This document shows, piece after piece, positions 1-8,526 of a DNA stretch of 64,000 bases. Every line of letters begins with the position of its first letter. The stretch's first letter is position 1. A program made the translations under genes and the position numbers. The stretch is from Paracoccaceae bacterium (lineage in GTDB: Bacteria > Pseudomonadota > Alphaproteobacteria > Rhodobacterales > Rhodobacteraceae). Under the pieces are notes generated by a model. It was not told the origin of the DNA. It did not search any database and was given only the letters and a program-made list of their open reading frames with translations. The stretch is from the NCBI GenBank assembly GCA_947461435.1, contig CANHLE010000004.1, positions 23,212 to 87,211 of the forward strand, read 5' to 3'.

Positions 1-2
1 AG

Positions 3-974
3 TGGGTGCAACGCATCAATGCCAATCGCAAGCCATTGTGTGGATATCCCCCGACATTTGGCGCAGTGAACGTGGAAGTGGCGGATGCTGTGCCGACTCC
101 CGATGCGCAGCCCCCCGTGAAAACGCAGGTTGCCGCCGTTGCCCCAGCCCCAAAGGTGGCGCCCGTTGTCGTGGCCCAACCTGCCGCGCCGGCGCCTCAG
201 GCGCCCATGGTGAAACCGGCGGTCCGCATCGCAACCTCCGCGCAGCAACCTGCCGCCCCCGCCCCGGAGGTGCTTGCTGCGGCCCCCGCGCCGCAAGTGG
301 CCGCCACTGGCCCCGGCCCCGGCAAGATCGGCTGTTACAAGTCAGCCCCTGTTGCCATGATTGTTCCCCTGCGCGGCGGCGGAACGGCCGTTGTGTGTAC
401 CAAGGGGGATGGATCAATGGATGGGTGGCGTCCTCCGGTCTATCCTGCCGGGGCGCCGGTTGGGGCATCGCTCAACCTTCCTCGTCTTGCCGGCTATCAG
501 ATGAACGGAAACGGAACCTTGGTGGCAACGGGGGGGACCCCGCAGGTTCCAAAAGGCTACAAGGCTGCGTGGGACGATGATCGGTTGAACCCGGCGCGCA
601 GCCTTGGCACCGCCGATGGCCGCGCGAAACAAGACAACGTGTGGTCGCAAGAGGTGCCCGCAAAACAGGTTGCCGCGGCAAATTCAGCCAAACCATCCGG
701 CAAAACAAAAACCACGGTTTCGACCAACACAAATGCCACGGCCGCGACCGGGACCTATTATGTTCAGGTCGGCACCTTTGGTGTGCCTGAAAATGCTTCG
801 GGCGCAGCGGCACGGCTGTCTTCCATCGGATTGCCGGCGGCGAAAGGAAAAATGTCCAGCAAAGGCAAGATCCTGCAGATCGTTTACGCCGGCCCCTTCG
901 CCACAAAAGCCGAAGCTCAGGCAGCGTTGACGGCCGCGCGTGCTGCCGGATTTTCGGATGCGATCCTGCGCTAA
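3..974 (+). CDS. SPOR-domain envelope protein (5' end outside window)
   Basis: The frame is already open at the window edge, so the true start and any signal peptide are missing; a GTG at 6 is only the first in-frame start-like codon. The visible part has a long Ala/Pro/Val-rich linker, a middle segment with two cysteines (about residues 110 and 131), another low-complexity linker, and a C-terminal SPOR fold of about 75 residues beginning GTYYVQVGTFG. SPOR domains bind denuded septal peptidoglycan, so a cell-envelope or division-associated role is likely (family knowledge). In Rhodobacterales such proteins usually carry an N-terminal signal or lipobox. The gene ends 50 bp before a strong terminator, so it is probably the last gene of its transcript. 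Confidence 0.85.
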   Translation, partial: WVQRINANRKPLCGYPPTFGAVNVEVADAVPTPDAQPPVKTQVAAVAPAPKVAPVVVAQPAAPAPQAPMVKPAVRIATSAQQPAAPAPEVLAAAPAPQVAATGPGPGKIGCYKSAPVAMIVPLRGGGTAVVCTKGDGSMDGWRPPVYPAGAPVGASLNLPRLAGYQMNGNGTLVATGGTPQVPKGYKAAWDDDRLNPARSLGTADGRAKQDNVWSQEVPAKQVAAANSAKPSGKTKTTVSTNTNATAATGTYYVQVGTFGVPENASGAAARLSSIGLPAAKGKMSSKGKILQIVYAGPFATKAEAQAALTAARAAGFSDAILR

Positions 975-1023
975 GGCGCGGGCACAGATACGGGCAGAAG
1001 AAACGAGCAGGAAGAACCTTGCG

Positions 1024-1054
1024 CCCCTTGGGATCTGTCCCAAGGGGTGTTTTT
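1024..1054 (+). terminator. Intrinsic terminator after SPOR gene
   Basis: Perfect 10-bp stem CCCCTTGGGA/TCCCAAGGGG (1024-1033 with 1038-1047), loop TCTG, followed by TGTTTTTC. It lies between the SPOR gene and the convergent M48-like gene. Confidence 0.88.
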
Positions 1055-1068
1055 CTTGCCCAAAACCC

Positions 1069-2097
1069 TCAGTCGAAACAGATGGATTGCAGACTGATCC
1101 AGTTGGAATCATCAAGGGCCGGGAGGGGTGATGCGCCGGCAAACGGATCCTTTGCCACAAGCGCCTGCGAAAGGGATCCTGATCCGGAAACCGCTGCCGC
1201 AAAGGCCCCCGGCGAAAGCTGAGCGTCGACAAAACGCGGCAAAAGCGTGTCTGCCTCAAGCTCACCGATCCGGGCCGCCTGTGCCAAAAGGACTTCGCCG
1301 ATCCCGCTCATCGATCCTTCTGGCAAGGTCCCCGTTGTCAGAAGTCGCAAGGTCGCAATCATGCCCGCATGCCGCAAGAAAAGGGCGGCTTGCGCGTCTT
1401 CGCTGCCCCGCGCTGCCAGCGATGCAACGACAAAGCCCGCCGCCGTTTCGGCATCCGGCGGGGCTTCGACCAAATCGCGAGAGATCACCACCAAACCCCC
1501 CGGCAACGCGATTGCACCATGCAGGCCGTCTCTGACCACCATAATTCGGCCATAGCCCTTGCCCAGAAGTCGTTCAGACAGGGCCGAGGCCGCCCGTTGG
1601 CCGAGCCCGCCGTCACACGGCGATCCTGTCAGCCGCTCCAGATCTTCCAGCGCCATCTGCCCCAATTCGGCACGGTTCGGCTCTGGCAGAATGGTGGCGG
1701 TCTGGCGGGCAAGGGCACCGGGCAGCCAAAGGACACATCCGCCAACAAGGCCAACCAAAACGGTCCCAAGGATAAAGCCGCGCAGGCGGCCGGGGTGCGC
1801 CTTTCGGCGGTGCAGCCCCTTTATGACCTTGTCCAACGACAAGATCATCGTGTCATCGTCCACTTCCAGGGTTTCTGTCGCATCCAACCCCGGCTTGAAG
1901 AGGGCGGGCGATTTTCCGGCCCCTTCGCGCACCATGGCAGGCAGCGACCAATGAACAATGGCCATTTCTGTCTTGGGGTCGCTTAAAACCAAACTTGTAT
2001 TGCGCAGGCTGACAATAACCTCGCGGCGCTGATCCAATGACGATGCGCGCCAAAGGCCAGGGCTTTCCAGACGTTCATACTCTGTCAGCGCAGTCAT
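1069..2097 (-). CDS. M48-like membrane protein lacking the HExxH motif
   Basis: 342 aa. The N-terminal ~95 residues resemble the domain that precedes M48 peptidase domains in Rhodobacterales (phrases SLRNTSLVLSDP and VHWSLPA). One membrane helix follows at about residues 105-130. The C-terminal half keeps the M48 outline: LPGGLVVISRDLV, then a helix where HExxH should be, then ELEAD. The helix reads VVASLAARGSED, so no zinc-binding histidines are visible. A pseudo-peptidase with a scaffold or envelope role is inferred; catalysis by this protein is not supported. ATG start at 2097. It lies convergent to the SPOR gene and 81 bp downstream of the acyl-CoA synthetase, which is on the same strand. 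Confidence 0.7.
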   Translation of the reverse strand: MTALTEYERLESPGLWRASSLDQRREVIVSLRNTSLVLSDPKTEMAIVHWSLPAMVREGAGKSPALFKPGLDATETLEVDDDTMILSLDKVIKGLHRRKAHPGRLRGFILGTVLVGLVGGCVLWLPGALARQTATILPEPNRAELGQMALEDLERLTGSPCDGGLGQRAASALSERLLGKGYGRIMVVRDGLHGAIALPGGLVVISRDLVEAPPDAETAAGFVVASLAARGSEDAQAALFLRHAGMIATLRLLTTGTLPEGSMSGIGEVLLAQAARIGELEADTLLPRFVDAQLSPGAFAAAVSGSGSLSQALVAKDPFAGASPLPALDDSNWISLQSICFD

Positions 2098-2178
2098 CTA
2101 AGAACAGGCAATCCTTGCTTCGTCACGGGAACCCTATCTTAGGCAGGCATAAGGGGCAATCGTGCCGCATTTGGCGGT

Positions 2179-3801
2179 TCATCGCAAAAGTTTGGCAACC
2201 GCACGCAGTTCAAACTTCTGGATTTTGCCTGTTGAGGTTTTGGGCAGGTCGGCAAAGATCACTTTCTTGGGTGTGGCAAACCCGGCCAGTCGCGCCCGGC
2301 AATGGGCAATCAGGTCGGCTTCGCTGGCGTCATGGCCGGCCTTCAGTTCCACAAAGGCGCAGGGCACTTCGCCCCATTTATCATCCGGCATGGCGACCAC
2401 AGCACATAAAGAAACGGCGGGATGGTGCATCAGCGCACCCTCAACCTCGACAGACGAGATATTCTCTCCGCCTGATATGATGATGTCCTTCGCCCGGTCG
2501 GTCAGTTTGATATAACCGTCGGTGTGGCGGAAGGCGATATCGCCAGACCACAGTTGCCCCCCCTTGAAAGCCTCGGCCGTTGCTGCCGGATTCTTGTAAT
2601 ACCCCTTCATGACAAGATTGCCTCGAAAGGTGACCTCACCCAAGGTCTTTGCATCGCGCGCAACAGGGCGTCCTGCGGGATCCAGAACAGTCAACTCCTG
2701 CAACATGGCGTTTGCGACGCCGGTTCGGGCCTTATAGCCTGCACGCTCATCGCCCGTGGTTGTTTCCCAATCCGTTTGGAATAGGGTCTCCACCGACGGG
2801 CCATAGGTTTCGGTCATCCCATAAACCTGCGTGACGTTGAAACCCAAAGGTTCAATCGCCGCCAGCGTTGCCGCTGGCGGCGGCGCGCCGGCCGTGAACA
2901 CCTGAACGATGTGCGAAAAGGTTCGGCGATCTTCGGCCTTGGCATTGATCAAGGTGTTCAAGACAATCGGTGCGCCCCCAAAATGGGTAACACCCTCGTC
3001 TGCGATGGCATCGTAAATGGCTTTGGCGGTGATGTCGCGGCAACAGGTCAATTGCCCGCCGACCATCGGCATCATCCAGGTGTGGCACCATCCATTGCAG
3101 TGAAAAAGGGGAACGATGGTCAAATAGACGGGGAACAACTGCATGCGCCAGCCGATCGCGTTGGCTGGACACGCCAGATAGGCACCCCGGTGGTGCACAA
3201 CCACCCCTTTGGGTTTGCCCGTTGTTCCCGACGTGTAATTCAGCGCGATGCTTTCCCATTCATCCGCCGGATAAATCCACGGGGCATCGGGGTCACCTTG
3301 GGCCAGCAACTGGTCAAAGGTCACATACCGCCCCGAGTCTTCAAATCCGTGGTCCACAACCTCGACGATCTGCGGCGCGGGGCCATCCATGCGCCGGATG
3401 GCTTCCTCGGCCAAAGGCAGACTGGCACAGTCGACCAGAACGATCTTGGACCCGGCATGCCCAAAGGTGTAAGCCACGGTATCTGGGTCAAGCCGGGTGT
3501 TGATGGTGTTCAAAACCGCCCCTGCCGCGGGCACGCCGAAATGCGCGATGGCCTGTTGCGGTATGTTGGGCATAAGCGTTGACACCACATCCCCCGGCCG
3601 TACCCCATGAAACGCAAGCGCCGACGCCAGACGGCTGACCTGCCGGCCATAGTCTGCATAAGTCAGCCGCGTTGATTTCCAAACAACAGCCGTGCGATGC
3701 GCGAACACGTCCGCCGCGCGCTCCAGATAGGAAAGGGGCGTCAGCGGCGTATAGTTCGCCGCGCATTTCTCCAAACCGGTTTCGTCCGCCAACCAACCCA
3801 T
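2179..3801 (-). CDS. Acyl-CoA synthetase (AMP-forming), possibly DmdB-like
   Basis: 540 aa ANL-superfamily enzyme that would adenylate a carboxylic acid and transfer it to CoA. Visible motifs are the P-loop-like YTSGTTGKPKG near residue 180, the A5 motif YGMTET, the A8 region with SGGENISSVEVE, and the C-terminal lysine in KTSTGKIQK. The N-terminus (MGWLADETGLEKCAANY) and length match medium-chain/methylmercaptopropionate CoA ligases common in marine Rhodobacterales, some of which are DmdB of the DMSP demethylation route. Substrate cannot be assigned from sequence alone, and no dmdC/dmdD neighbours are present. ATG start at 3801. The divergent DMT exporter starts 87 bp away. Confidence 0.87.
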   Translation of the reverse strand: MGWLADETGLEKCAANYTPLTPLSYLERAADVFAHRTAVVWKSTRLTYADYGRQVSRLASALAFHGVRPGDVVSTLMPNIPQQAIAHFGVPAAGAVLNTINTRLDPDTVAYTFGHAGSKIVLVDCASLPLAEEAIRRMDGPAPQIVEVVDHGFEDSGRYVTFDQLLAQGDPDAPWIYPADEWESIALNYTSGTTGKPKGVVVHHRGAYLACPANAIGWRMQLFPVYLTIVPLFHCNGWCHTWMMPMVGGQLTCCRDITAKAIYDAIADEGVTHFGGAPIVLNTLINAKAEDRRTFSHIVQVFTAGAPPPAATLAAIEPLGFNVTQVYGMTETYGPSVETLFQTDWETTTGDERAGYKARTGVANAMLQELTVLDPAGRPVARDAKTLGEVTFRGNLVMKGYYKNPAATAEAFKGGQLWSGDIAFRHTDGYIKLTDRAKDIIISGGENISSVEVEGALMHHPAVSLCAVVAMPDDKWGEVPCAFVELKAGHDASEADLIAHCRARLAGFATPKKVIFADLPKTSTGKIQKFELRAVAKLLR

Positions 3802-3887
3802 CGACCCCCCCTGACTTTCTCGCGCAAAGCGTCGCTTTCTGACGTGCAGTCTTGCGCTGATCCGGGCAGGAAGGAAGTCAAAATACG

Positions 3888-4820
3888 ATGGATGGCGACG
3901 TGACCGCGACCAAAGATAGAACGCTGACGGCCGCCGGGATCATCTCGGTCTATGCATTCATCATCGGCTTTACCGACAATTTCGTGCGCGTCATCGCTGC
4001 AGATGCGGGACTTTGGCAGTTCCACTTTACCCGAACCTGCATGGCCATGCTGATTTTGGTGGTCTTCGCCCAGATGTTCCGCCGCCGCATCAGGCCGGTC
4101 AATCTGAAGGCGGTGGCGGCGCGGTCATTCATCCACGGCGCGGGAATGGTGATCTACTTTGGCGCACTTGCCTTTCTACCCGTCGCCTTGGTGGCAGCAG
4201 GACTGTTCACGGCCCCGATTTTCGTGATGCTGATCGGCAGCTTTGCCTATGGTCACCGGATCACCCCGATGCAGGTTGTGGCGGTCCTTGTCGGATTTGG
4301 TGGGGTCGTTCTGGTCCTTGGCCCAGAGGCGATGTCGGGGGCGTCACTTGCGGCTGTGTTGCCCGTCTTGGCCGGGGCCTTGTACGCCATGGGCAACATC
4401 GCGACCCGCGAATGGTGCGCCGAGGAATCGGCCGAAACGCTTTTGGGCGGGTTTTTCGTGGCGCTTGGAATCATCGGCGCGCTTGGCATGCTGGCCCTGA
4501 CCCTGTGGCCCATTGCGGTGCCCTCCGGGCCTGAATACTTTTTGATGCGCGGACCGGTTTTGCCGACGTCCGAGTTCTGGATCTGGACCTTTGTTCAGGC
4601 CGCAGGGTCCCTTTTGGGCGTTGGTTTGATGATCCGCGGCTATCAGATTACGCAGGCCAGCAAGGCCAGTGTGCTGGAATATGTCATCCTTCCGGCCTCT
4701 GCCTTCTGGTCTTACGTCATTTGGGGCCAGACGATGGGATGGATGGCTTGGGTCGGCATGGCCCTTATCGTGGCCGCAGGTGCCCTGATCGCTTTTGGCG
4801 GGGCGCGGGAAGCGGCGTGA
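3888..4820 (+). CDS. DMT-family (EamA) inner-membrane transporter
   Basis: 310 aa, about ten hydrophobic helices in two related halves, as usual for EamA/RhaT-type drug-metabolite transporters, which mostly export small metabolites. The conserved basic loop after helix 2 (FRRRIRP) and the glycine-rich helix with GFGGVVLVLGPEA are visible. ATG start at 3888 preceded by CAGGAAGGAA. It is divergent from the acyl-CoA synthetase and convergent with tdk (38 bp apart). Substrate unknown. Confidence 0.85.
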   Translation: MDGDVTATKDRTLTAAGIISVYAFIIGFTDNFVRVIAADAGLWQFHFTRTCMAMLILVVFAQMFRRRIRPVNLKAVAARSFIHGAGMVIYFGALAFLPVALVAAGLFTAPIFVMLIGSFAYGHRITPMQVVAVLVGFGGVVLVLGPEAMSGASLAAVLPVLAGALYAMGNIATREWCAEESAETLLGGFFVALGIIGALGMLALTLWPIAVPSGPEYFLMRGPVLPTSEFWIWTFVQAAGSLLGVGLMIRGYQITQASKASVLEYVILPASAFWSYVIWGQTMGWMAWVGMALIVAAGALIAFGGAREAA

Positions 4821-4858
4821 TCGCCTTTCGATTCTGACGCTGTTTGTGCCGGTAGGCC

Positions 4859-5440
4859 TCAGGTCTCGCCCACGGCCTCCCGCCAATGGCGGCGGCAAAG
4901 CGAGACATAGGTTTCGTTGCCCCCGATCTGAACTTGATCGCCGTCCTTCAGCGCGCGCCCATCAGGCCCACGGCGGATCACCATCGTGGCCTTCTTTCCG
5001 CAGTGGCAGATCGTGCGAACCTCGCGCATTTCATCGGCCCATGCCAGCAAGGCCGCTGAACCCGGGAAAAGATTTCCCTGAAAATCAACACGCAGCCCAT
5101 AACACATGATGGGTACGCCCAGATCGTCAACCGCCCGCGCCAATTGCCAAACCTGATCTTTGCTCAGAAACTGGGCTTCGTCGATAAACACACAATCCAC
5201 CCGCCCCAGATCGAATCGCGCCTTCAGTTTGGCGAACAGATCCTCCCCCGACGCAAAGGTGTCCGCAGGCTCGCCGATGCCGATCCGACTGGCGATCTTG
5301 CCGTCGCCCGCCCGGTTGTCGAACTGCGCCGTCATCAAATAGGGGGTCATCCCGCCTTCGCGATAATTGTGCGAGGCTTGCAGAAGCAGGGTAGATTTCC
5401 CAGCATTCATCGTTGAAAAATGAAAATAGAGCTTGGCCAT
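4859..5440 (-). CDS. tdk: Thymidine kinase
   Basis: 193 aa type II thymidine kinase, which phosphorylates thymidine with ATP in pyrimidine salvage. The P-loop is at residues 9-17 (STMNAGKST), the catalytic glutamate is E88 in DEAQF, and the zinc-site residues are C145, C147, C182 and H185, so the enzyme looks intact. The open frame continues 61 codons upstream, but the family N-terminus begins at MAKLYFHF, so the ATG at 5440 is chosen. The gene is monocistronic in appearance, with a 425-bp non-coding stretch upstream. Confidence 0.95.
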   Translation of the reverse strand: MAKLYFHFSTMNAGKSTLLLQASHNYREGGMTPYLMTAQFDNRAGDGKIASRIGIGEPADTFASGEDLFAKLKARFDLGRVDCVFIDEAQFLSKDQVWQLARAVDDLGVPIMCYGLRVDFQGNLFPGSAALLAWADEMREVRTICHCGKKATMVIRRGPDGRALKDGDQVQIGGNETYVSLCRRHWREAVGET

Positions 5441-5865
5441 TTGCGGCAAATAGCCCGGGACGGACCGGCATGACAAGCCCTTGTGAACCAAGGTGTCATG
5501 GCAAAAGAATGGGGGTCCGCTGCTTTCCGAGTGGTGGCGCAAGAGGCGCCGGAACCAACCCATCGGGGCAGGCGAATGACCGCAGTGTGGTAAACTGGCG
5601 GGGCCAAAGCCCCGCCGCACCATTTACACTTGACGGGTCCGCCGCACCACTGATGCAAAAACCATCAGATGTCCCAATATTGGAACCAGCGCGCGGCGAA
5701 CCCCCACTCAAAAGATCGGCGCTGGGGACGCCGATCTGTCACTCACTACAACTGTTCCGGTTGCCCGGAACGCCTTTATGAATGACAAGTTCCTCACGCT
5801 TGATTAATGGGAAAAGGATGGGGCATTTCCCCGGTCATTTCCGAGTATAAAGGCCAAGGTCCGGC
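5441..5865. other. Non-coding stretch with several hairpins
   Basis: 425 bp between the divergent tdk and CII-like genes with no convincing coding frame. Perfect short stem-loops are GGCGC/GCGCC (5536-5550), GGCGGGGC/GCCCCGCC (5597-5616, loop CAAA), AGATCGGCG/CGCCGATCT (5713-5737, 7-nt loop), GTTCCGG/CCGGAAC (5754-5771) and GGGG/CCCC (5820-5832). None has a T-tract. A TATAAA at 5846-5851 could be the -10 element of the CII-like gene, but its -35 is weak. The stretch may hold a small RNA or operators; function is not known. Confidence 0.5.
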
Positions 5866-6321
5866 ATGAGCATTGAATCCTATTTGAAGAAACATACCGA
5901 GGCCTTGGTCAAAGACGTTGGCGTTGAAGCAGCCTGCGACATCACGGGCCGATCAAAGGCCACTTTGGGTCGGTATTATTCGGACAATGATGAACATGGC
6001 GACCGTTTCATGCCGATCGACGTCGTTGCCCAGCTTGAAGCCGCCTCACGTTTTCCCCATGTCACGGCTGCCTTGGCTGATTTGCGCGGTGTGACCTTGT
6101 CCTACGACGCCGACAAACGTAACGCACCGCCAAGCCACAGTGTAAATCAGGATGTTGTGGCCTTGGCACAGCGGTTCGCAATGTTGATGGCGGAATACAA
6201 TACCGCCATCGCAGACGGGAAAATCTCGAACAACGAGGCAAAGCGCATGTTGCGCGAAACGCTTGCCATTCAGCAGGTTTTGTTGGACATGAAGCTGAAC
6301 TTGGAAGACGAGGCAGGTTAA
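5866..6321 (+). CDS. Small CII-like putative DNA-binding protein
   Basis: 151 aa, not confidently named. The first 75 residues form a helical segment with a likely helix-turn-helix (ACDITGRSKATLGRYYS) followed by a segment rich in short hydrophobic helices, a layout reminiscent of phage CII-like regulatory proteins. The C-terminal half is helical and charged. It could bind DNA as an oligomer; this is inference from pattern only. ATG at 5866 with AAGG 8-11 bases upstream. It stands alone, ends just before a strong terminator, and shows no phage neighbours. Confidence 0.6.
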   Translation: MSIESYLKKHTEALVKDVGVEAACDITGRSKATLGRYYSDNDEHGDRFMPIDVVAQLEAASRFPHVTAALADLRGVTLSYDADKRNAPPSHSVNQDVVALAQRFAMLMAEYNTAIADGKISNNEAKRMLRETLAIQQVLLDMKLNLEDEAG

Positions 6322-6351
6322 CCCGGCGACCAAGCGTCAGAGCCAAGAAAA

Positions 6352-6369
6352 GGGGGCCAAGCGGCCCCC
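6352..6369. terminator. Terminator hairpin between convergent genes
   Basis: Perfect stem GGGGGCC/GGCCCCC with loop AAGC, preceded by AAGAAAA and followed by AAATGCTGTTT. It lies between the CII-like gene (+) and the helicase gene (-) and could serve both. Confidence 0.75.
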
Positions 6370-6398
6370 AAATGCTGTTTGTATGATCGATTTACCGC

Positions 6399-7790
6399 TT
6401 ATCCGCGCGAAAAACGTTCAGACTGCGGGCGCGCGCTTGATGCCGGACGGGCAGGCGATTGGCCGCCGCCCATGGGCTTGGCCGCCTTTGGTTTGGACGA
6501 GGCGGGACGGGGCGGATAGCTTGGTTTCGCGGCGCCAGGCTTGCCTGCTGCCCGTTGGGCCGGGGGCTGCGCACCGCGCTTTTGCCCGCCTTGTCCCTGA
6601 CCGGGACGTTGGCCCCGGTTTTGTCCGGGCTTTGGCGCCGCGGCCACCATTTCGGCTGACCATGGTGCGCCGCCGATGACAGGCAGCGGCTTTTTCAGCA
6701 ACTTTTCGATGGCCAGAAGTTCGCCCATTTCAACCGGCGCACAAAAGCTGACCGAGGTTCCATCAGCTCCGGCGCGGGCCGTGCGGCCAATGCGGTGCAC
6801 ATAGTTTTCGGGAACATTCGGCATATCAAAGTTGTACACATGACGCACAGTCGGGATGTCGATCCCGCGCGCAGCGACATCTGTGGCCACCAGCACATCC
6901 AGCTGCCCCGTGCGGAATTCCGTCAGGGTGCGGTCACGCTGGCCTTGGCTTTTGTTGCCGTGAATGGATCCGGCTTTAAAGCCCCAAGCAACCAGCAACT
7001 TCATCAGCTTTTCTGATCCATGCTTCGTGCGGCCAAAAACAAGGGCTTGTTCCGTTGGATGTTTCTTCAGGAACTCTTCCAAAAGCCGCGCCTTGTCGCC
7101 GTTGGGAATATAATACACGCCCTGCGAAATCCGCTCCACGGGCTTGCCCGGGGGGGCGACCTGTACCCGAATAGGGTCGCGCAGATAGGTGTCGGCGATT
7201 TCTTCGATGTCTTTTGGCATGGTTGCCGAGAACAGCATCGTCTGACGTTTTTGCGGGATATGTTTGGCAATCTTGCGCAAGGAATGGATGAACCCCATGT
7301 CCAACATATGGTCCGCTTCGTCGAGAACCAGATAGCCGCACTTTTCAAGCGATACATCGCCGCGTTCAAGCAAGTCGATCAGGCGGCCGGGTGTGGCCAC
7401 CAGAACGTCCGCTCCGCGCAGAAGGGCTGCCGCTTGGCGGTTCAAGGACGCCCCGCCCACAACCATGACCACGCGGACGGCGGTGCCTTTGGTGAAGGTT
7501 TCCAGATTGTCTTTGATCTGCGTCGCCAATTCGCGTGTTGGGGCCAAGATCAGCGCGCGCACGTTCTTGGGGCCCGGGGGGTGACCCAGATCGAGGATGC
7601 GGTGCAGAAGGGGCAGGCCGAAGGCTGCGGTCTTTCCGGTCCCTGTCTGCGCCAGTCCCATCAAATCGCGGCCTGCGAGGATGTGGGGGATGGCTTGGGC
7701 CTGAATGGGGGTTGGGGTTTCCAGCTTTGTCAGTTTCAGCGCGGCAACAAGTTTCGGGCTGAGGCCGAGGGATTCGAATGTTGTGGTCAT
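6399..7790 (-). CDS. DEAD-box RNA helicase (RhlE-type)
   Basis: 463 aa ATP-dependent RNA helicase. Motifs in order: Q motif near PTPIQAQ, motif I AQTGTGKT (about 47-54), PTRELA (84-89), DEAD (157-160), SAT (188-190), and HRIGRTAR in the second RecA domain. The ~90-residue tail is rich in Gly, Gln, Lys, Pro and Ala (RGQRPGQGQGGQKRG), typical of RNA-binding tails in RhlE/CsdA-like proteins acting in ribosome assembly or cold response. The ATG at 7790 (MTTTFESLGL) is preferred over an upstream in-frame start at 7808. The leader on this strand contains a large inverted repeat 58-135 nt upstream. Confidence 0.93.
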   Translation of the reverse strand: MTTTFESLGLSPKLVAALKLTKLETPTPIQAQAIPHILAGRDLMGLAQTGTGKTAAFGLPLLHRILDLGHPPGPKNVRALILAPTRELATQIKDNLETFTKGTAVRVVMVVGGASLNRQAAALLRGADVLVATPGRLIDLLERGDVSLEKCGYLVLDEADHMLDMGFIHSLRKIAKHIPQKRQTMLFSATMPKDIEEIADTYLRDPIRVQVAPPGKPVERISQGVYYIPNGDKARLLEEFLKKHPTEQALVFGRTKHGSEKLMKLLVAWGFKAGSIHGNKSQGQRDRTLTEFRTGQLDVLVATDVAARGIDIPTVRHVYNFDMPNVPENYVHRIGRTARAGADGTSVSFCAPVEMGELLAIEKLLKKPLPVIGGAPWSAEMVAAAPKPGQNRGQRPGQGQGGQKRGAQPPAQRAAGKPGAAKPSYPPRPASSKPKAAKPMGGGQSPARPASSARPQSERFSRG

Positions 7791-7847
7791 GATCGTTCCA
7801 GACATCAAGGAGCAAGCGACCCTCGCCGCGCGGGGGGACCCCCGCGT

Positions 7848-7925
7848 GACCGTGCCGCAAGCGGCGCCCCTGCGTGATGGTGGGAACCTTTGGTCCGAGA
7901 CTTTCGGTGCTCACGCGGCACGGTC
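7848..7925 (-). repeat. Long inverted repeat in helicase leader
   Basis: GACCGTGCCGC at 7848-7858 is exactly complementary to GCGGCACGGTC at 7915-7925, enclosing 56 nt with smaller stems (GCGTGA 7872-7877 against TCACGC 7911-7916, and CCGA/TCGG). It sits upstream of the helicase start on the transcribed strand, so it would fold in the mRNA leader. Regulatory action is inferred. Confidence 0.55.
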
Positions 7926-8286
7926 TTCGGGTTGGGGGGGAGATGGGGGATTTTGGGGATCTTGTCAACCCCGAGGGCGCGTCCAGATCTGGACGTTTTG
8001 GAGAGGGTATTAAAATCAAGGGGTTGGGTTTAGAAAATTAGGGAAGTGTTAAGGGTTGGGGAGAGAGGGGAGAATCTCAACCCGTCGGGCCCGCACAACT
8101 GGGGCGGCGAAACCGGCCCACGGTAGGAGAGAAGCACCTGCCCGGGGGCAAGCCCTGCGCTGTCCGGTGCCTTATGGGCGCCGGGGGCGGTATAGGATGA
8201 GGGGGGATTTGGCGGGCGCTAGAGCGCCGATCTTGAGGGATCTTTTTTCTGTTTCTTGCTGCCCGGAATCAAGGGCGAAGCCCGCC

Positions 8287-8415
8287 GGGCAATGCCCGTC
8301 CGCCCCCTCGGGCGGGCATTCCTATAGGTCACCAGCAGAATTTCTGGGGAGTAGGCTGATCCATAAAGCGCCTAGAACGGATGTTGCTTGCCCTCCCGGC
8401 GGACGGGCATTGCCC
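8287..8415. repeat. 18-bp perfect inverted repeat flanking 93 bp
   Basis: GGGCAATGCCCGTCCGCC (8287-8304) has its exact reverse complement at 8398-8415. A partial third copy (CGGGCATT, 8313-8320) can pair with the left arm. The unit is 129 bp without a coding frame. It could be a MITE-like non-autonomous element or a structured RNA; no target-site duplication is visible. Confidence 0.6.
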
Positions 8416-8526
8416 TGTGGAGGTGCGGGGTGAACGAGGGGTAGGTGAGGCGGGCCAATTGGCGAAAGTGACATTGTGGCGCGCGATGTGATAGGGACTT
8501 GGGAATGGACCGGGATATCTCGGCGT

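Larger units (their letters stand above)
7791..8526. other. Gene-poor, G-rich structured region
   Basis: 736 bp without a credible gene; frames here have odd composition and no family resemblance. It contains the helicase leader hairpin (7848-7925), palindromes such as GGCGCT-AG-AGCGCC (8215-8228), a T-rich run after GGGATC (about 8240-8246), and the 18-bp inverted repeat of 8287-8415. I compared it mentally with RNase P, tmRNA and SRP RNA and did not find their conserved cores. Confidence 0.55.

Noticed and set aside
5441..5623. 61-codon extension of thymidine kinase
   Set aside because: The family N-terminus MAKLYFHF begins at 5440 and the extension has no conserved features.
8081..8240. 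Possible RNase P, tmRNA or SRP RNA
   Set aside because: G/C-rich stems are present but the conserved cores (e.g. GAGGAAAGTCCGG) are absent on both strands.
8287..8415. Insertion sequence call for the 18-bp inverted repeat
   Set aside because: No transposase frame and no flanking target duplication, so it is listed only as an inverted repeat.
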